From contig NZ_LQIN01000004.1 of NCBI RefSeq assembly GCF_001500065.1, positions 62,001-126,000 of the forward strand: a stretch of 64,000 nucleotides of DNA, written 5' to 3'. A program made the position numbers and the translations under genes. This stretch comes from Mycobacterium sp. IS-3022 (lineage in GTDB: Bacteria > Actinomycetota > Actinomycetes > Mycobacteriales > Mycobacteriaceae). The notes under the pieces are model-generated. The model searched no databases. It worked only from the letters and a program-made list of their open reading frames with translations, and was not told the origin of the DNA. Shown one piece after another: positions 50,774-60,198 of the stretch; position 1 is the stretch's first letter, and each line of letters begins with the position of its first letter.

Positions 50774-51658
50774 GTGGACAGGCAACCAACCCTGGCGCGC
50801 CGATTCTTCGAGCGACTCGAACCCGTGCACGCCGTCACCTACTTCGCTCCCGAGGCTCGCGCCGCGCTCGACGGCCTGGGCTACAAGGGATTCTGGATGG
50901 GCTACTTTGCGGCCCAGTCGGCACCGTTCGGGGTGGTACCCGCTGACGTGGTGACGGCCGCGTTCTACAACTTCGCCCCTCACCGCGTCGCCAAAGCCTT
51001 GCCCGCGGCATGGGACGTCGCAGCGCCGGCCGAGGCGCTGCGCGCTCGACTGGACTCCGCGGTGGCGGCGCTGAAGCGGTACGGCGTGGGCGACGGCGAC
51101 GACGTGGCTATCGCGGCGGATCTTGCGGCCAAGGCGGCGCGTAACGCCTCGCTGGAGGGCCGCGTCCTGTTCGCCGCCAATGCGGCGCTGCCGTGGCCGG
51201 ACGAGCCGTTGGCCAAGCTCTGGCATGCGACCACGCTGCTGCGGGAACAGCGCGGCGACGGCCACGTCGCGATGCTCGTCGCCCATGGGGTATCGGGTCG
51301 CGAGAGCAATGTCGTGCACGCTGCGGCTGGCCGGGTGCCCAAGGAGATGATCATGCGCAGCCGCGACTACGACGACGAACAGTGGCGGATCTACGAGGAC
51401 CGCCTCGCGCGCCGCGGACTCCTCCGCGGCGGTGGCCTCACCGATGCAGGGCGGGACCTCAAGCAGCGGATCGAGGACAGCACGGACAGAATTGCGCTGC
51501 CTGCACTCGACGCCCTGGACGATGGTGAGGTCGAGGCGCTGTTTCGCGCCTTGACCCCGATCACCCGCAAGGTGATCGCCGGCGGTGACGTGCCCGCCGC
51601 GACGCCGATGGGACTCAGCCGCGATGACCTCGACGACGACAGCGCCCGCCTGAGCTGA
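50774..51658 (+). CDS. SCO6745-family protein
   Basis: This 294-residue protein has the family opening ARRFFERLEPVHAVTYFAPEARAALDGLGYKGFWMGYFAAQSAPFG and later LWHATTLLREQRGDGHVAMLVAHGV, KEMIMRSRDYDDEQW and LTDAGRDLKQRIEDSTD (a winged-helix-like tail). These actinobacterial proteins resemble SalK and have no established biochemical role. I chose GTG 50774 because the conserved part begins soon after; ATG 50714 (314 aa) is an alternative. Confidence 0.82.
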   Translation: MDRQPTLARRFFERLEPVHAVTYFAPEARAALDGLGYKGFWMGYFAAQSAPFGVVPADVVTAAFYNFAPHRVAKALPAAWDVAAPAEALRARLDSAVAALKRYGVGDGDDVAIAADLAAKAARNASLEGRVLFAANAALPWPDEPLAKLWHATTLLREQRGDGHVAMLVAHGVSGRESNVVHAAAGRVPKEMIMRSRDYDDEQWRIYEDRLARRGLLRGGGLTDAGRDLKQRIEDSTDRIALPALDALDDGEVEALFRALTPITRKVIAGGDVPAATPMGLSRDDLDDDSARLS

Positions 51659-51670
51659 TCTCTTGTCCGC

Positions 51671-51725
51671 GAGCGTGCACGTCTGCGCACGACACGCCGC
51701 GGCTGACAGCATTTCGTGCACGCTC
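51671..51725. repeat. Intergenic inverted repeat, possible REP-like element
   Basis: GAGCGTGCACG and CGTGCACGCTC form perfect 11-base arms around a 33-base loop that itself contains GCGCACGACACGCCGCG. It lies in the gap after the SCO6745 gene. I recall similar GAGCGTGCACG-type elements between mycobacterial genes; it may be a REP-like element or a terminator. Confidence 0.6.
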
Positions 51726-51727
51726 AC

Positions 51728-51754
51728 GGCACGCTGAGTGAGGCACGCTGAGTG
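51728..51754 (+). repeat. Tandem 13-bp direct repeat
   Basis: GGCACGCTGAGTG occurs twice with one base between, immediately before the start of the YnfA-like gene. Confidence 0.75.
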
Positions 51755-51756
51755 TC

Positions 51757-52086
51757 GTGATGGTGCTCAAATCGGTGGTGCTGTTCGCCCTCGCGGCGGT
51801 TCTCGAGATCGGCGGCGCATGGCTGGTGTGGCAGGGTGTGCGCGAGCACCGCGGTTGGTGGTGGATCGGCGCGGGTGTGATGGCTCTGGGCGCTTACGGT
51901 TTCGTCGCCGCGTTTCAACCCGACGCCCACTTCGGCCGCGTGTTGGCCGCCTACGGCGGGGTCTTCATCGCCGGTTCGCTCGCCTGGGGCATGGTCGCCG
52001 ACGGCTTCCGGCCCGACCGATGGGACGTTGCGGGCGCCCTGATCTGCCTCGTCGGCGTGGGCATGATCATGTACGCGCCGCGGTAA
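51757..52086 (+). CDS. YnfA/UPF0060-family membrane protein
   Basis: This 109-residue protein has four predicted membrane helices with family features [41 protein letters not shown], then [46 protein letters not shown], very close to YnfA-type proteins. The family is related to small multidrug-resistance transporters; the substrate is unknown. GTG 51757 and ATG 51760 are in the same frame and adjacent. Confidence 0.92.
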   Translation: MMVLKSVVLFALAAVLEIGGAWLVWQGVREHRGWWWIGAGVMALGAYGFVAAFQPDAHFGRVLAAYGGVFIAGSLAWGMVADGFRPDRWDVAGALICLVGVGMIMYAPR

Positions 52087-52108
52087 CGCCCGCTCGCGGC
52101 ACGAAGAG

Positions 52109-54064
52109 CTACGGTTGGTTGCGGTTCCACTCCAGCCAGCCGACGCCCGTGCGGCCGTCGGCCGTCGTCACCGTGGCCCAGGCGCGCGGAAAGTGGCTGA
52201 TGCGGCCGTCGGGTGAGGTCAACAGAACGGGCGCGTGGCCGCGAACCTCGACCGTCGCCGTGACGTCTCCGGGAGTGAGCGTGAGCGCTGTCTGCATCGG
52301 TAAACCGTTGTCAGCGAACGTCTCTCGCGCCGTTACCGTCTGCAGCTCGATCAACGGCTCGTCGGGCGCTTGCACATAGCCGATTCCGAGCGGCGGCGCA
52401 CCGGGAATGCGGATGTCGACGCCGTGCAGGCGGGTGCCGTCGTCCAGGTGCATCGCGCTCCACACCCAGTCCATCGCCCACCAGTCGCGCACGCCCCAGG
52501 AGTGGTCGCGCTGCCCGGGCACGTCGGTGAACGTGAAATCTCGCCCGTCCACCCGAACCGCGCCCGACACCGTGCACGGAATCTCATATCTCGGGGTCAT
52601 CCGGTACAGATACGGCGTTCCCGCGGTCGTCCACTCCAGTTCCATCGACACATCGACCGGCCTGCCCGGCTCGTCACGCAGCAGTGCTGCCGGATCGTCG
52701 TACGCCTGACCGCGTCCGCGCATCGTGACGCGGTACGTCTTCAGCGGTTCGGCGGCCGTGAGCACCAGTTCGATGGCGCCGGTGTCCTCGAAGTCGAGCA
52801 GGGCGTACGTCGGGATACCCGGACCGCACACCAATCCGTTGACCCACGAGGTCTTCAGGTTCGGGTACAGCCCGAGCCGGACCCATCCCCCGATCTCCTG
52901 CTGTGGGTCGATGAAGTCGAAGTACCAGCTTTCGTTCCACAGCGGCTCGTCGCCGGCGGGATGTTCGCCTTCGTCTTCCACCGACGGGCAAAGCGGCTCG
53001 GGGGCAACCGGTTCGGGCAACACACTCAGCGCGTTGACATCGAGAACGTGCTCGCAGTGACGCTTCAGCATGGTCATGAACATCTCGTCGCCGCGGTCGG
53101 TCCGCTCGACCAGCATCGAGGAGATGATCGCCATCATCACCCCGAAGAAACTCTGCCTGCGCACGCCGTCGCGGACATCCTCGAAACTGATCGGCGCGCC
53201 CGACCCGAGCGCGCGGTGGTAGGCGCCCAGCAGCGCGTCGTAGTGCTCGCGACGCACCTCGACGGGCAGCGCGCAACCCAAGAAGTACGCCACATCAGTC
53301 ATCGCCGGCCCCCACGTGACGGTCTGCCAGTCCACCACGGTGAGCGGCCGATCGGCGCCGGGTTGCCCGAACAGCATGTTGTCGAGGCGGTAGTCGCCGT
53401 GCACGAGTCCTTTGACCCGGTCGGCCTCGGCCTCGGCCTCCAGATATGCGTCGAAGCTGCCGACCAACCGTTCGCACACCAGGCGGTGCTCGGGCGCGAT
53501 CTTGTCGGCGTAGCGCTCCGCGAATCCGGCGTACAGCCCAGAGATCAGCGCCTGGTCGACCGGTGCGTCCCGGTTGAGCCAGTCGGCGCTGGCCGCCGCC
53601 GCGTCGTCCAGTAGCGGGCCGTGCAGCCGGCCGAGTTCGGCCAACGCCAGAATCGCCTGTTCGGCTGAAGCGCCGCGGATTTCGTCGCCGACGATCGCGG
53701 GTCCCGCGTCGCCGAGCAAGAGATGGAACGCGCCGGTGTCGGCGTTGAAGGCGGACGAGAAGCACGGCGCGACCGGTCCGCCGATGCGCGGCGCGATGTC
53801 GGTGTAGAACCGCACCTCGCGTTCGTAGAGGCCGAGCGCCAACCCGGTCTGCCTGCTGACCGGGTCGCTGGCGGCGACCTTGAGCACCACCGACGCCGGC
53901 CCGTCGTCGCCGCCCGAATACGTCAGTGCGACGCGGTAGCACTCGCTCATCTGGCCGGTGCCGATGCGTTCGTAGGAGAAATCCGCGACCGGTGCGCCAA
54001 GCGACGACGTCAGCCAGTCGACGGTCAGGTCAGCGGGACGCTCGACGACGTCGGTCGTGGACAC
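52109..54064 (-). CDS. APH-like kinase fused to a DUF7064-type domain
   Basis: This 651-residue protein has an N-terminal phosphotransferase domain (residues 1-350) with ATP lysine Lys62 (VVLKVA), catalytic loop HGDYRLDN (222-229, Asp224) and metal motif VVDWQ (Asp245). From about residue 370 a second, beta-rich domain follows (WYFDFIDPQQEIGGWVRLGLYPNL, TFTDVPGQRDHSWGVRDWWAMDWVWSAMHLDDGTRLHG). This resembles the lipocalin-like carotenoid-hydratase/DUF7064 group. It could phosphorylate a lipid alcohol held by the second domain. Function unproven. Confidence 0.78.
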   Translation of the reverse strand: MSTTDVVERPADLTVDWLTSSLGAPVADFSYERIGTGQMSECYRVALTYSGGDDGPASVVLKVAASDPVSRQTGLALGLYEREVRFYTDIAPRIGGPVAPCFSSAFNADTGAFHLLLGDAGPAIVGDEIRGASAEQAILALAELGRLHGPLLDDAAAASADWLNRDAPVDQALISGLYAGFAERYADKIAPEHRLVCERLVGSFDAYLEAEAEADRVKGLVHGDYRLDNMLFGQPGADRPLTVVDWQTVTWGPAMTDVAYFLGCALPVEVRREHYDALLGAYHRALGSGAPISFEDVRDGVRRQSFFGVMMAIISSMLVERTDRGDEMFMTMLKRHCEHVLDVNALSVLPEPVAPEPLCPSVEDEGEHPAGDEPLWNESWYFDFIDPQQEIGGWVRLGLYPNLKTSWVNGLVCGPGIPTYALLDFEDTGAIELVLTAAEPLKTYRVTMRGRGQAYDDPAALLRDEPGRPVDVSMELEWTTAGTPYLYRMTPRYEIPCTVSGAVRVDGRDFTFTDVPGQRDHSWGVRDWWAMDWVWSAMHLDDGTRLHGVDIRIPGAPPLGIGYVQAPDEPLIELQTVTARETFADNGLPMQTALTLTPGDVTATVEVRGHAPVLLTSPDGRISHFPRAWATVTTADGRTGVGWLEWNRNQP

Positions 54065-54102
54065 TGGTCACCTCCGTGTGACATGGGCCCGGCGGGCCAC
54101 CA

Positions 54103-55617
54103 CTATCGCGCGGCCAGCGAGAAGCCTTCCCACGCTTCCCTGCGGGCGGCATGGGGGTCGTACTCGATGCGCGGACGCTGATCAAACACTCGCACAGCAC
54201 GGTCGGCGGTGGTGTAGGCGGGCCAGTCGGCGCCAGGTACACCGGTACGGGCGAACTCGCGCCAACGATGCTGCACGTCATCGCTGACGCGCAGCGCGGT
54301 GCGGCGATCGCCGACCGCGGTGAGCAGTCGTCCGAACTTCGTGCGGTACACGTCGAAAACGGCCAGCAGTTCGGTGGCATGCGTGGCGCCCAGGCCCGAC
54401 CAACGCAGGGGGCGCGGCGCGTAGTCGTAGCGGTACAGGTAGGTCGGGGCATGGCGGCTGTGCGCCTCGGCGATCTGCCACGCGGCCGAGCCGAACGCGA
54501 AGTCGCCGCCGAACTGGATGCAGGCGCGCTGATCCGGATAACCCGGATACGCCGCCGTGATCCGTTCGCGCTCTTCGGGTTCGGTTTCGGCGAGCAGCCG
54601 CTCGATCATCGGCTCCGACATCGGCAGCAGCTTGAGGAAGCGGCCGAACAACCGCGCCTCCTCGGCATTGGTCCCGACGATCAGCGGCACCCGGTGCGCA
54701 GTGCCGCTACGCATCGCCTCGATCGGGTCCAGCGGCAGATAGTCGGTGCCGCTGGTGGGCCCCGCAGCGAAAGCTCCCAGCATCTCGCGTTGCCCCTGTT
54801 TGACGAGCCGTTCGAACGCGGTCACCAGGTCGGCGGGGCGGGCCGCCATCACCGCGTCGGCGCCGTCGTGCTCCCCCGCCCCGAGCAGCGCCGCGAACCT
54901 CGTCGCGTATTGCGCCGCCACCTCTGGAGTGCGGACCATTCCCGCGGCCGGACTCTCGGAAATCGCTTGGGCGAACAGCCCTTTGGCCGCGGGTACGGCG
55001 AGCAACGTGGCCACGGCGTGCGCACCGGCGCTCTCGCCGAAGATCGTCACCTTGTCGGGGTCGCCGCCGAACACCGCGATGTTGTCGCGGACCCAGCGCA
55101 GCGCCATCACCAGGTCGCGCAGGTACAGGTTGTCGTCGAACGTGACGTCCGTGTTGGACAACGACGACAGGTCCAGGCAGCCGAGCGCACCCAACCGGTA
55201 GTTGACCGAGACGTAGACACAACCGTTGCGTGCCAGCGCCGCACCGTCGTAGATCGGCGTGGCCGAACTGCCCATGAAGTAACCGCCACCGTGAATGAAG
55301 ACCATCACCGGCAGCAGAGCCGTCTTCGACCGCTTCTTCGGGCTCACCACGTTGAGCGTCAGGCAGTCCTCGCTCATCGGCTGGTACTTGCCGGGCGCCA
55401 CCATCGTGTACATGCGTTGCTGCGGCGCACAGTTGCCGTATCCGTGGCAGTACCGCACGCCGCGCCATGGCTGCACGGGCTGGGGGGCGCGCAGTCGCAG
55501 CGGACCCACCGGCGGGCGGGCATAGGGAATGGCGCGCCACCGGTTCACCCCATCGCGGGTGAAACCCTCGACCGTGCCGGAGGAGATCTTTGCGCGGACG
55601 GTGTGTTCGTGCATCAT
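54103..55617 (-). CDS. Type-B carboxylesterase
   Basis: This 504-residue esterase has the type-B signature SEDCLTLNV (residues 82-90), the oxyanion HGGGY (109-113) and nucleophile GESAGAH (Ser196), with the acid in GTNAEEARLF and the catalytic histidine region WSGLGATHATELLAVF. It is related to para-nitrobenzyl esterases and other broad-range lipases. It ends 38 bases upstream of the kinase-like fusion gene start on the same strand, so both may be co-transcribed. ATG 55614 directly after ATG 55617 is an alternative start. Confidence 0.92.
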   Translation of the reverse strand: MMHEHTVRAKISSGTVEGFTRDGVNRWRAIPYARPPVGPLRLRAPQPVQPWRGVRYCHGYGNCAPQQRMYTMVAPGKYQPMSEDCLTLNVVSPKKRSKTALLPVMVFIHGGGYFMGSSATPIYDGAALARNGCVYVSVNYRLGALGCLDLSSLSNTDVTFDDNLYLRDLVMALRWVRDNIAVFGGDPDKVTIFGESAGAHAVATLLAVPAAKGLFAQAISESPAAGMVRTPEVAAQYATRFAALLGAGEHDGADAVMAARPADLVTAFERLVKQGQREMLGAFAAGPTSGTDYLPLDPIEAMRSGTAHRVPLIVGTNAEEARLFGRFLKLLPMSEPMIERLLAETEPEERERITAAYPGYPDQRACIQFGGDFAFGSAAWQIAEAHSRHAPTYLYRYDYAPRPLRWSGLGATHATELLAVFDVYRTKFGRLLTAVGDRRTALRVSDDVQHRWREFARTGVPGADWPAYTTADRAVRVFDQRPRIEYDPHAARREAWEGFSLAAR

Positions 55618-55685
55618 CCGACGGTAGCAATGGTCTTCCGCCGCGCCTGGTCAGGGATTCCGTGTCGGACCGCTAGCCTGGCCGT

Positions 55686-56369
55686 ATGCGAATGGCTGTG
55701 CTGATCGCGTCTGTGCTGGTAGCGGGATGTTCCTCGACGACCGGCGGGCAGGCCGAACGAATCGAGCCGATTCCGCCGGCCCCCTCGGCGAGTTCGCCCT
55801 CGGTCACCACGACCACGCCGAGCACCACCAAGCCCGTCGCTCCGCCCGCAGCCGGCGCGCCGGTCGGCGCCGTCATCGCCTGGATCGAGGCCGGCGAGCC
55901 TGCCGATGACGCGCAGTATCACGCGGCCACCCGCGACGGTCAGACCACACAGCTCGGCGACGATGTCGCGTTCACGACGCCATCGGGCAAGACCAGCTGC
56001 ATGACCGATGCCGACTACAGCGAAGGCGCGCTGGCGTGCCTGGTGGATTTGCTCGACCCGCCGCCGCGGCCGGCGGACGCCTACGGTGAGTGGAAGGGCG
56101 GCTGGGTCGACTACGACGGCAGCAGCCTGACGGTCGGATCCGTGCACGGCGATCCGGGTCGGTTCACCGCCGGCGACGGACCCGAGCTGCCGTACGGCCA
56201 GACGTTGGCGTTCGGCGACTACCGCTGCCGCGCGGATCCCGTCGGGCTGTTCTGCGTCAATTACGCGAACCGGTCCGCAGTCAAGTTCAGCGACGCCGGC
56301 ATCGAACCGTTCGGCTGCCTGCAACCGGTCACCGCGCCCCCGCAGACCGGCGAGAAGTTCAGCTGCTGA
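55686..56369 (+). CDS. Putative lipoprotein of unknown function
   Basis: This 227-residue protein has a short signal peptide and lipobox VLVAGC (Cys15), followed by a Pro/Ser/Thr-rich linker (PSASSPSVTTTTPSTTKP) and a globular domain with four or more cysteines (SGKTSCMTD, GALACLVD, YRCRADPVGLFCVNY, PFGCLQP) that could form disulfides outside the cell. Similar mycobacterial surface lipoproteins are known, but I cannot name a family. It diverges from the carboxylesterase gene. Confidence 0.75.
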   Translation: MRMAVLIASVLVAGCSSTTGGQAERIEPIPPAPSASSPSVTTTTPSTTKPVAPPAAGAPVGAVIAWIEAGEPADDAQYHAATRDGQTTQLGDDVAFTTPSGKTSCMTDADYSEGALACLVDLLDPPPRPADAYGEWKGGWVDYDGSSLTVGSVHGDPGRFTAGDGPELPYGQTLAFGDYRCRADPVGLFCVNYANRSAVKFSDAGIEPFGCLQPVTAPPQTGEKFSC

Positions 56370-56394
56370 CCCGCCGGGCCTCACGTCGCACTGA

Positions 56395-57492
56395 TCAGGC
56401 GACGCCCTTCCGCTTCAGCAAGGGCAGCACACCCTCGGCGAACCAGTACGCCTCCTCCAGGTGCGGATAGCCCGACAGGATGAACTCGTCGAAGCCAAGC
56501 GAGTAGTACTCGTAAATGAGGTTGGCGACCTCCTCATGACTGCCGACCAGTGCCGTGCCGGCACCGCCGCGCACCAGCCCGACGCCGGCCCACAAATTCG
56601 GGTAGATCTCCAGTTGGTCGATCCGGCCACCATGCAGGGCGGTCAACCGACGCTGCCCCTCGGACTCCGATTTCGCATGCAATTCAGTGGCTTTGGCGAT
56701 CTGCTCAGGGCTCAGCCCGGCGAGCAGCTCGTCGGCGGCCGCCCACGCAGCCTCCGCCGTGTCGCGACTGATGGTGTGCAACCGGATTCCGAATCGCACG
56801 GTGCGGCCGCGATCCTCGGCGAGCTTGCGGACGCGGGCGATCTTCGCCGCCGCGGCCTGTGGCGGCTCTCCCCAGGTGAGATACACGTCGACGTACCGTG
56901 CGGCGATCGGCATCGCCGCCGGTGAGGACCCGCCGAAGTAGATCTGCGGCAATGGGTCCGGCGGCGTCCATACCCGCGCGTCGGCGACGGTGTAGTACTC
57001 GCCCTCGAAATCGACCGACGGCTGACGCCAGACGGAGTCGACGATGTGGAGGAACTCCCCCGTCCGCGCGTAGCGCTCGTCGTGGTCGAGCCAGTCGCCG
57101 AAGCGGCGCTGCTCGAGGTTGTCGCCGCCGGTGACGATGTTGAGCAGCACACGACCCTCTGAGAACCGCTGCAACGTGGCGGCCTGCTGCGCGGCGAGTG
57201 TGGGCGGTGTCAGCCCCGGCCGGAATGCGACCAGAAACTTCAGCCGCTCTGTCTCGGCGAGCAGGGCCGAGGCGGTCAACCAGGCGTCCTCGCACCAGGT
57301 TCCGGTCGGGGTGAGCACTCCTTCGTAGCCGAGGCGGTCGGCGGCGCGGGCCACCTCGGCCAGGTAGCGCCGCGTCGGCGGCCGATAGTTGGCGGGCACT
57401 GTCTGCTGCGACGACGCGTGCGAGGAGCCGACGATGGAGCGGCTGTCGCCGCTGGTGGGCAGGAACCAGAAGAACTTGGCGGAGGTTGGCAA
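56395..57492 (-). CDS. ssuD: FMNH2-dependent alkanesulfonate monooxygenase
   Basis: This 365-residue LLM-class enzyme releases sulfite from alkanesulfonates. It has KFFWFLPTSGDSR at the N-terminus, GYEGVLTPTGTWCEDAW, FRPGLTPPTLAAQQAATLQRFSEGRVLLNIVTGGD and LSGYPHLEEAYWFAEGVLPLL, all SsuD landmarks. The start is TTG 57492 with AGGAG five bases upstream; GTG 57498 is in frame but overlaps that ribosome-binding site. It is the last gene of the ssuC-B-A-D operon. A separate flavin reductase is not in the window. Confidence 0.92.
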   Translation of the reverse strand: MPTSAKFFWFLPTSGDSRSIVGSSHASSQQTVPANYRPPTRRYLAEVARAADRLGYEGVLTPTGTWCEDAWLTASALLAETERLKFLVAFRPGLTPPTLAAQQAATLQRFSEGRVLLNIVTGGDNLEQRRFGDWLDHDERYARTGEFLHIVDSVWRQPSVDFEGEYYTVADARVWTPPDPLPQIYFGGSSPAAMPIAARYVDVYLTWGEPPQAAAAKIARVRKLAEDRGRTVRFGIRLHTISRDTAEAAWAAADELLAGLSPEQIAKATELHAKSESEGQRRLTALHGGRIDQLEIYPNLWAGVGLVRGGAGTALVGSHEEVANLIYEYYSLGFDEFILSGYPHLEEAYWFAEGVLPLLKRKGVA

Positions 57493-57500
57493 CGACACTC

Positions 57501-58514
57501 CTAATTGCGATCCAGGTACAGGGGCTTGAGCACATCGGTGTAGCGGCGGTCGACCCATTGCGCGAAATCCGGTGCCGCCGCGATCTGTTCGGACTCCGCG
57601 AACAGGTCGGCCATCTCCTGCTCCGATGCGATCAACTCGTCCGACAAATCGGTGGGCAACCGCAGGCTGCGGCCCTGCGCCAGCGCAGCGACCGCGGGAT
57701 CGAGACCGACCTCCTCGCCGTAGCGCTTCGCCCACTGTTCGCGGTGGTCGTTGGCCCACCGCACCGCCTTGGCGTAGCGCTGCAGCAGATCGCTCAATGC
57801 GGTGTTGCGCTTGGGGTCGGCCAATGCGGCCTCGGACGCGATGCCGAATCCCGCGCCGTTGGTGACGCCCGTGGCGCGGGCGATGCTGCGCACCGGTAGA
57901 TCCGTCTGCGCCTGAGCGGTGTAGGGATCCCATACCGCCCATACGTCGACGCGGCGCTGGGTGAACGCCGACAACGCGTCGGCGGGTTGTAGGAACACCA
58001 GCTTCACGTCGGACACGCTGAGCCCTGCGCGATTGAGCTGAACCAAAGTATGGCCGTGCGCCGAACTGCCTTTGGCGACGGCGATGCTCCTACCGCGCAG
58101 GTCCGACACGCGTTGGATGGGCGCGTCGACGTGGACCAGGATCTGGTCACCGTATCCACCGCCGTCGTAGGCCGACACCACCTTGACCTCGGCGTTGGAG
58201 GCGGCGCCGAAGATCGGCGGAGTGTTACCGGTGATCGCGAAATCGATCTTGCCGGCGGTGGCGGCCTCGATCTGCGGCGGCCCGGAGGTGAACGTCGAGA
58301 AGTTGATCGCGTACGGCAGGCCGTCGAGCGCGCCGGACGCGCGTAGCAGCGCCTCGGTGCCGCCCTTCTGGTCGCCGACGTTGAGTGTGACTCCGGCGAG
58401 TTCGGACAGCGGCACGGTGGCCGGCGCCTCCTGGGCAACCGAGCTCTGCTCCCGCGACACGCACCCGGTGAGCAGGACGCCGAGCATTACGAGTACAGCG
58501 ATGATTCTGGGCAT
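57501..58514 (-). CDS. ssuA: Aliphatic sulfonate ABC transporter substrate-binding lipoprotein
   Basis: This 337-residue protein has a signal peptide with lipobox LLTGC (Cys18) and the SsuA/TauA-type binding fold (LNVGDQKGGTEALLRASGAL, GKIDFAITGNTPPIFGAA, GRSIAVAKGSSAHG, RVDVWAVWDPYTAQAQ). It would bind sulfonates outside the membrane for the SsuBC transporter. It lies between the ATPase and monooxygenase genes, eight bases before ssuD. Confidence 0.92.
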   Translation of the reverse strand: MPRIIAVLVMLGVLLTGCVSREQSSVAQEAPATVPLSELAGVTLNVGDQKGGTEALLRASGALDGLPYAINFSTFTSGPPQIEAATAGKIDFAITGNTPPIFGAASNAEVKVVSAYDGGGYGDQILVHVDAPIQRVSDLRGRSIAVAKGSSAHGHTLVQLNRAGLSVSDVKLVFLQPADALSAFTQRRVDVWAVWDPYTAQAQTDLPVRSIARATGVTNGAGFGIASEAALADPKRNTALSDLLQRYAKAVRWANDHREQWAKRYGEEVGLDPAVAALAQGRSLRLPTDLSDELIASEQEMADLFAESEQIAAAPDFAQWVDRRYTDVLKPLYLDRN

Positions 58515-58541
58515 GGCAATTCCCCTCGGTGGCGGATGATT

Positions 58542-59264
58542 TCAGCTCTGCACGCCGAGCTGGTCGAGCAGTTCTAAGCGGTGGTTATCTGCACCGATGG
58601 AGGTGCGCGGGTCGGCGATCTGCAGGGTGTGCACGACTCGGCCCTCATCGAGGACGAGGACGCGGTCGGCGAGCGCGACAGCTTCGTCGACGTCGTGAGT
58701 GACAAGCAGGATCCCGAAGCCGTGCTCACGCCACAGATCGAGCAACAGCTGCCGCATGCTCAACCGGGTCAACGCGTCCAATGCGCCGAACGGCTCGTCG
58801 AGCAGCAACAACGCCGGCTCGGCGACCAACGCGCGGGCGAGTGAAACTCGTTGCGCCTGACCGCCGGACAGTGTCAGCGGCCATGCATCGGCCCGGTCGG
58901 TGAGGCCCAAGTCGGTCAGCGCCCGCTCGGCCCGCGCATGGGCTTCGGCGTTGCGCAGTCCGCTGCGGGTGAGCCCGTAGACCACGTTTGTGCGCACGCT
59001 GCGCCAGGGGAAGAGCCGCGGCTCTTGAAACGCCAACGCCGGTGCGTCCGGCACGGCTCGCTCCCCGGTGTGCTCGGTCGACAGACCGGCCAGCACCCGC
59101 AGCACGGTCGACTTACCGGACCCGCTGCGGCCGATCAGCGCGACGACCTCGCCGCGGCCGATGCGTAGCGACACGTCGACGAGCACGTGATGGTCGCCGT
59201 ACCACTTGTTCACGTTCCGCAGTTCGCCCGCGGTGTCCAGTTCTGGTGCGGCGGTCAATGTCAT
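58542..59264 (-). CDS. ssuB: Aliphatic sulfonate ABC transporter ATP-binding protein
   Basis: This 240-residue ATPase has Walker A GRSGSGKST, a Q-loop FQEPRLFPW (typical of SsuB/TauB), signature LSGGQAQR and Walker B LLLLDEPFGALD. It powers sulfonate import. ATG 59264 overlaps the end of the permease gene by four bases, so translation is probably coupled. Confidence 0.93.
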   Translation of the reverse strand: MTLTAAPELDTAGELRNVNKWYGDHHVLVDVSLRIGRGEVVALIGRSGSGKSTVLRVLAGLSTEHTGERAVPDAPALAFQEPRLFPWRSVRTNVVYGLTRSGLRNAEAHARAERALTDLGLTDRADAWPLTLSGGQAQRVSLARALVAEPALLLLDEPFGALDALTRLSMRQLLLDLWREHGFGILLVTHDVDEAVALADRVLVLDEGRVVHTLQIADPRTSIGADNHRLELLDQLGVQS

Positions 59265-60082
59265 GAGCGGTACCTCAATGCGCGTCGTTCGAGTGTGCGG
59301 ACGATCCCGTCGGTGCCGATGCCGAGCAGCGCGTACACGATCAGGCCGAAGATGATGATGTCGATCCGGAGGAAGTCGCGAGCGTTGTTGACCAAGAACC
59401 CGATTCCGCTGTCCGCGTTGATCTGTTCGGCGACGATCAGCGTCAGCCAGGCGATCGCCAGCGACTGCCGGAAGCCGACGAGCACCTGCGGTGCCGCGCT
59501 CGGCACGATGATGCGGCGGAACCGCTGCCAGAACGAAAAGCCCAGAACCTGAGCGGTTTCGAACAGTTTCGGGTCGACCTGGCGGATGGCTGAGAAGGTG
59601 TTCAGGTAGAGCGGGAAGCTGACCCCCAGGGCGATCAGCAGCACCTTGGGCAGTTCGCCGATGCCGAACCACAAGATGAACAGCGGGATCAGCCCGAGAT
59701 GCGGCAGCGCCCTGATCATCTGCATCGATGGATCGATGCTCGCTTCGATCCAGCGGGACAACCCGACGGCCGTACCCAGCGCGACGCCGAGGACACCGCC
59801 GAGGAGCAGACCCTCGAGCACCCGGATACCCGAGACGTGCAGTGCATCGGCCAGTTGGCCGTTGCAGAGCAACTCGACACCCGCCTCGAAGATGAGTGAC
59901 GGTGCCGGCAACACGTCCCGCGGGATCAACCCAACGGCGCTACCCAGTTGCCAGAGCGCAAGCAGTACCACCGGTGAGGCGAGCCTGATCGCACCCCATT
60001 TTCGTTGCCGCCAACCGGGTTTCGGCGATCGGACGGGCGCAATGGGCGCGTTGGGTGCAGCGAGATCTACTGGACTGGTCAC
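59261..60082 (-). CDS. ssuC: Aliphatic sulfonate ABC transporter permease
   Basis: This 273-residue permease has about six membrane helices, the family region RALPHLGLIPLFILWFGIGELPKVLLIALG and the ATPase-docking EAA loop (ETAQVLGFSFWQRFRRIIVPSAAP). It is the first gene of the ssu operon. It starts with GTG 60082; an inverted repeat lies directly upstream. Confidence 0.93.
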   Translation of the reverse strand: MTSPVDLAAPNAPIAPVRSPKPGWRQRKWGAIRLASPVVLLALWQLGSAVGLIPRDVLPAPSLIFEAGVELLCNGQLADALHVSGIRVLEGLLLGGVLGVALGTAVGLSRWIEASIDPSMQMIRALPHLGLIPLFILWFGIGELPKVLLIALGVSFPLYLNTFSAIRQVDPKLFETAQVLGFSFWQRFRRIIVPSAAPQVLVGFRQSLAIAWLTLIVAEQINADSGIGFLVNNARDFLRIDIIIFGLIVYALLGIGTDGIVRTLERRALRYRS

Positions 60083-60089
60083 GGTGGCT

Positions 60090-60112
60090 CGACGCTACGT
60101 GCGGCAGCGTCG
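60090..60112. promoter_or_regulatory. Inverted repeat upstream of the ssu operon
   Basis: CGACGCT and AGCGTCG form perfect seven-base arms around a nine-base spacer, seven bases upstream of the ssuC start. Possible operator or translational control hairpin for the sulfonate operon. Confidence 0.45.
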
Positions 60113-60198
60113 GGCCTGAAGGTTTTCATTCGGGCTGAGGGAAAGACACGGCCCTGCCGAAAACTACGCGGTCGGTGTGTGCCCCCTCTGGTAGCGGG

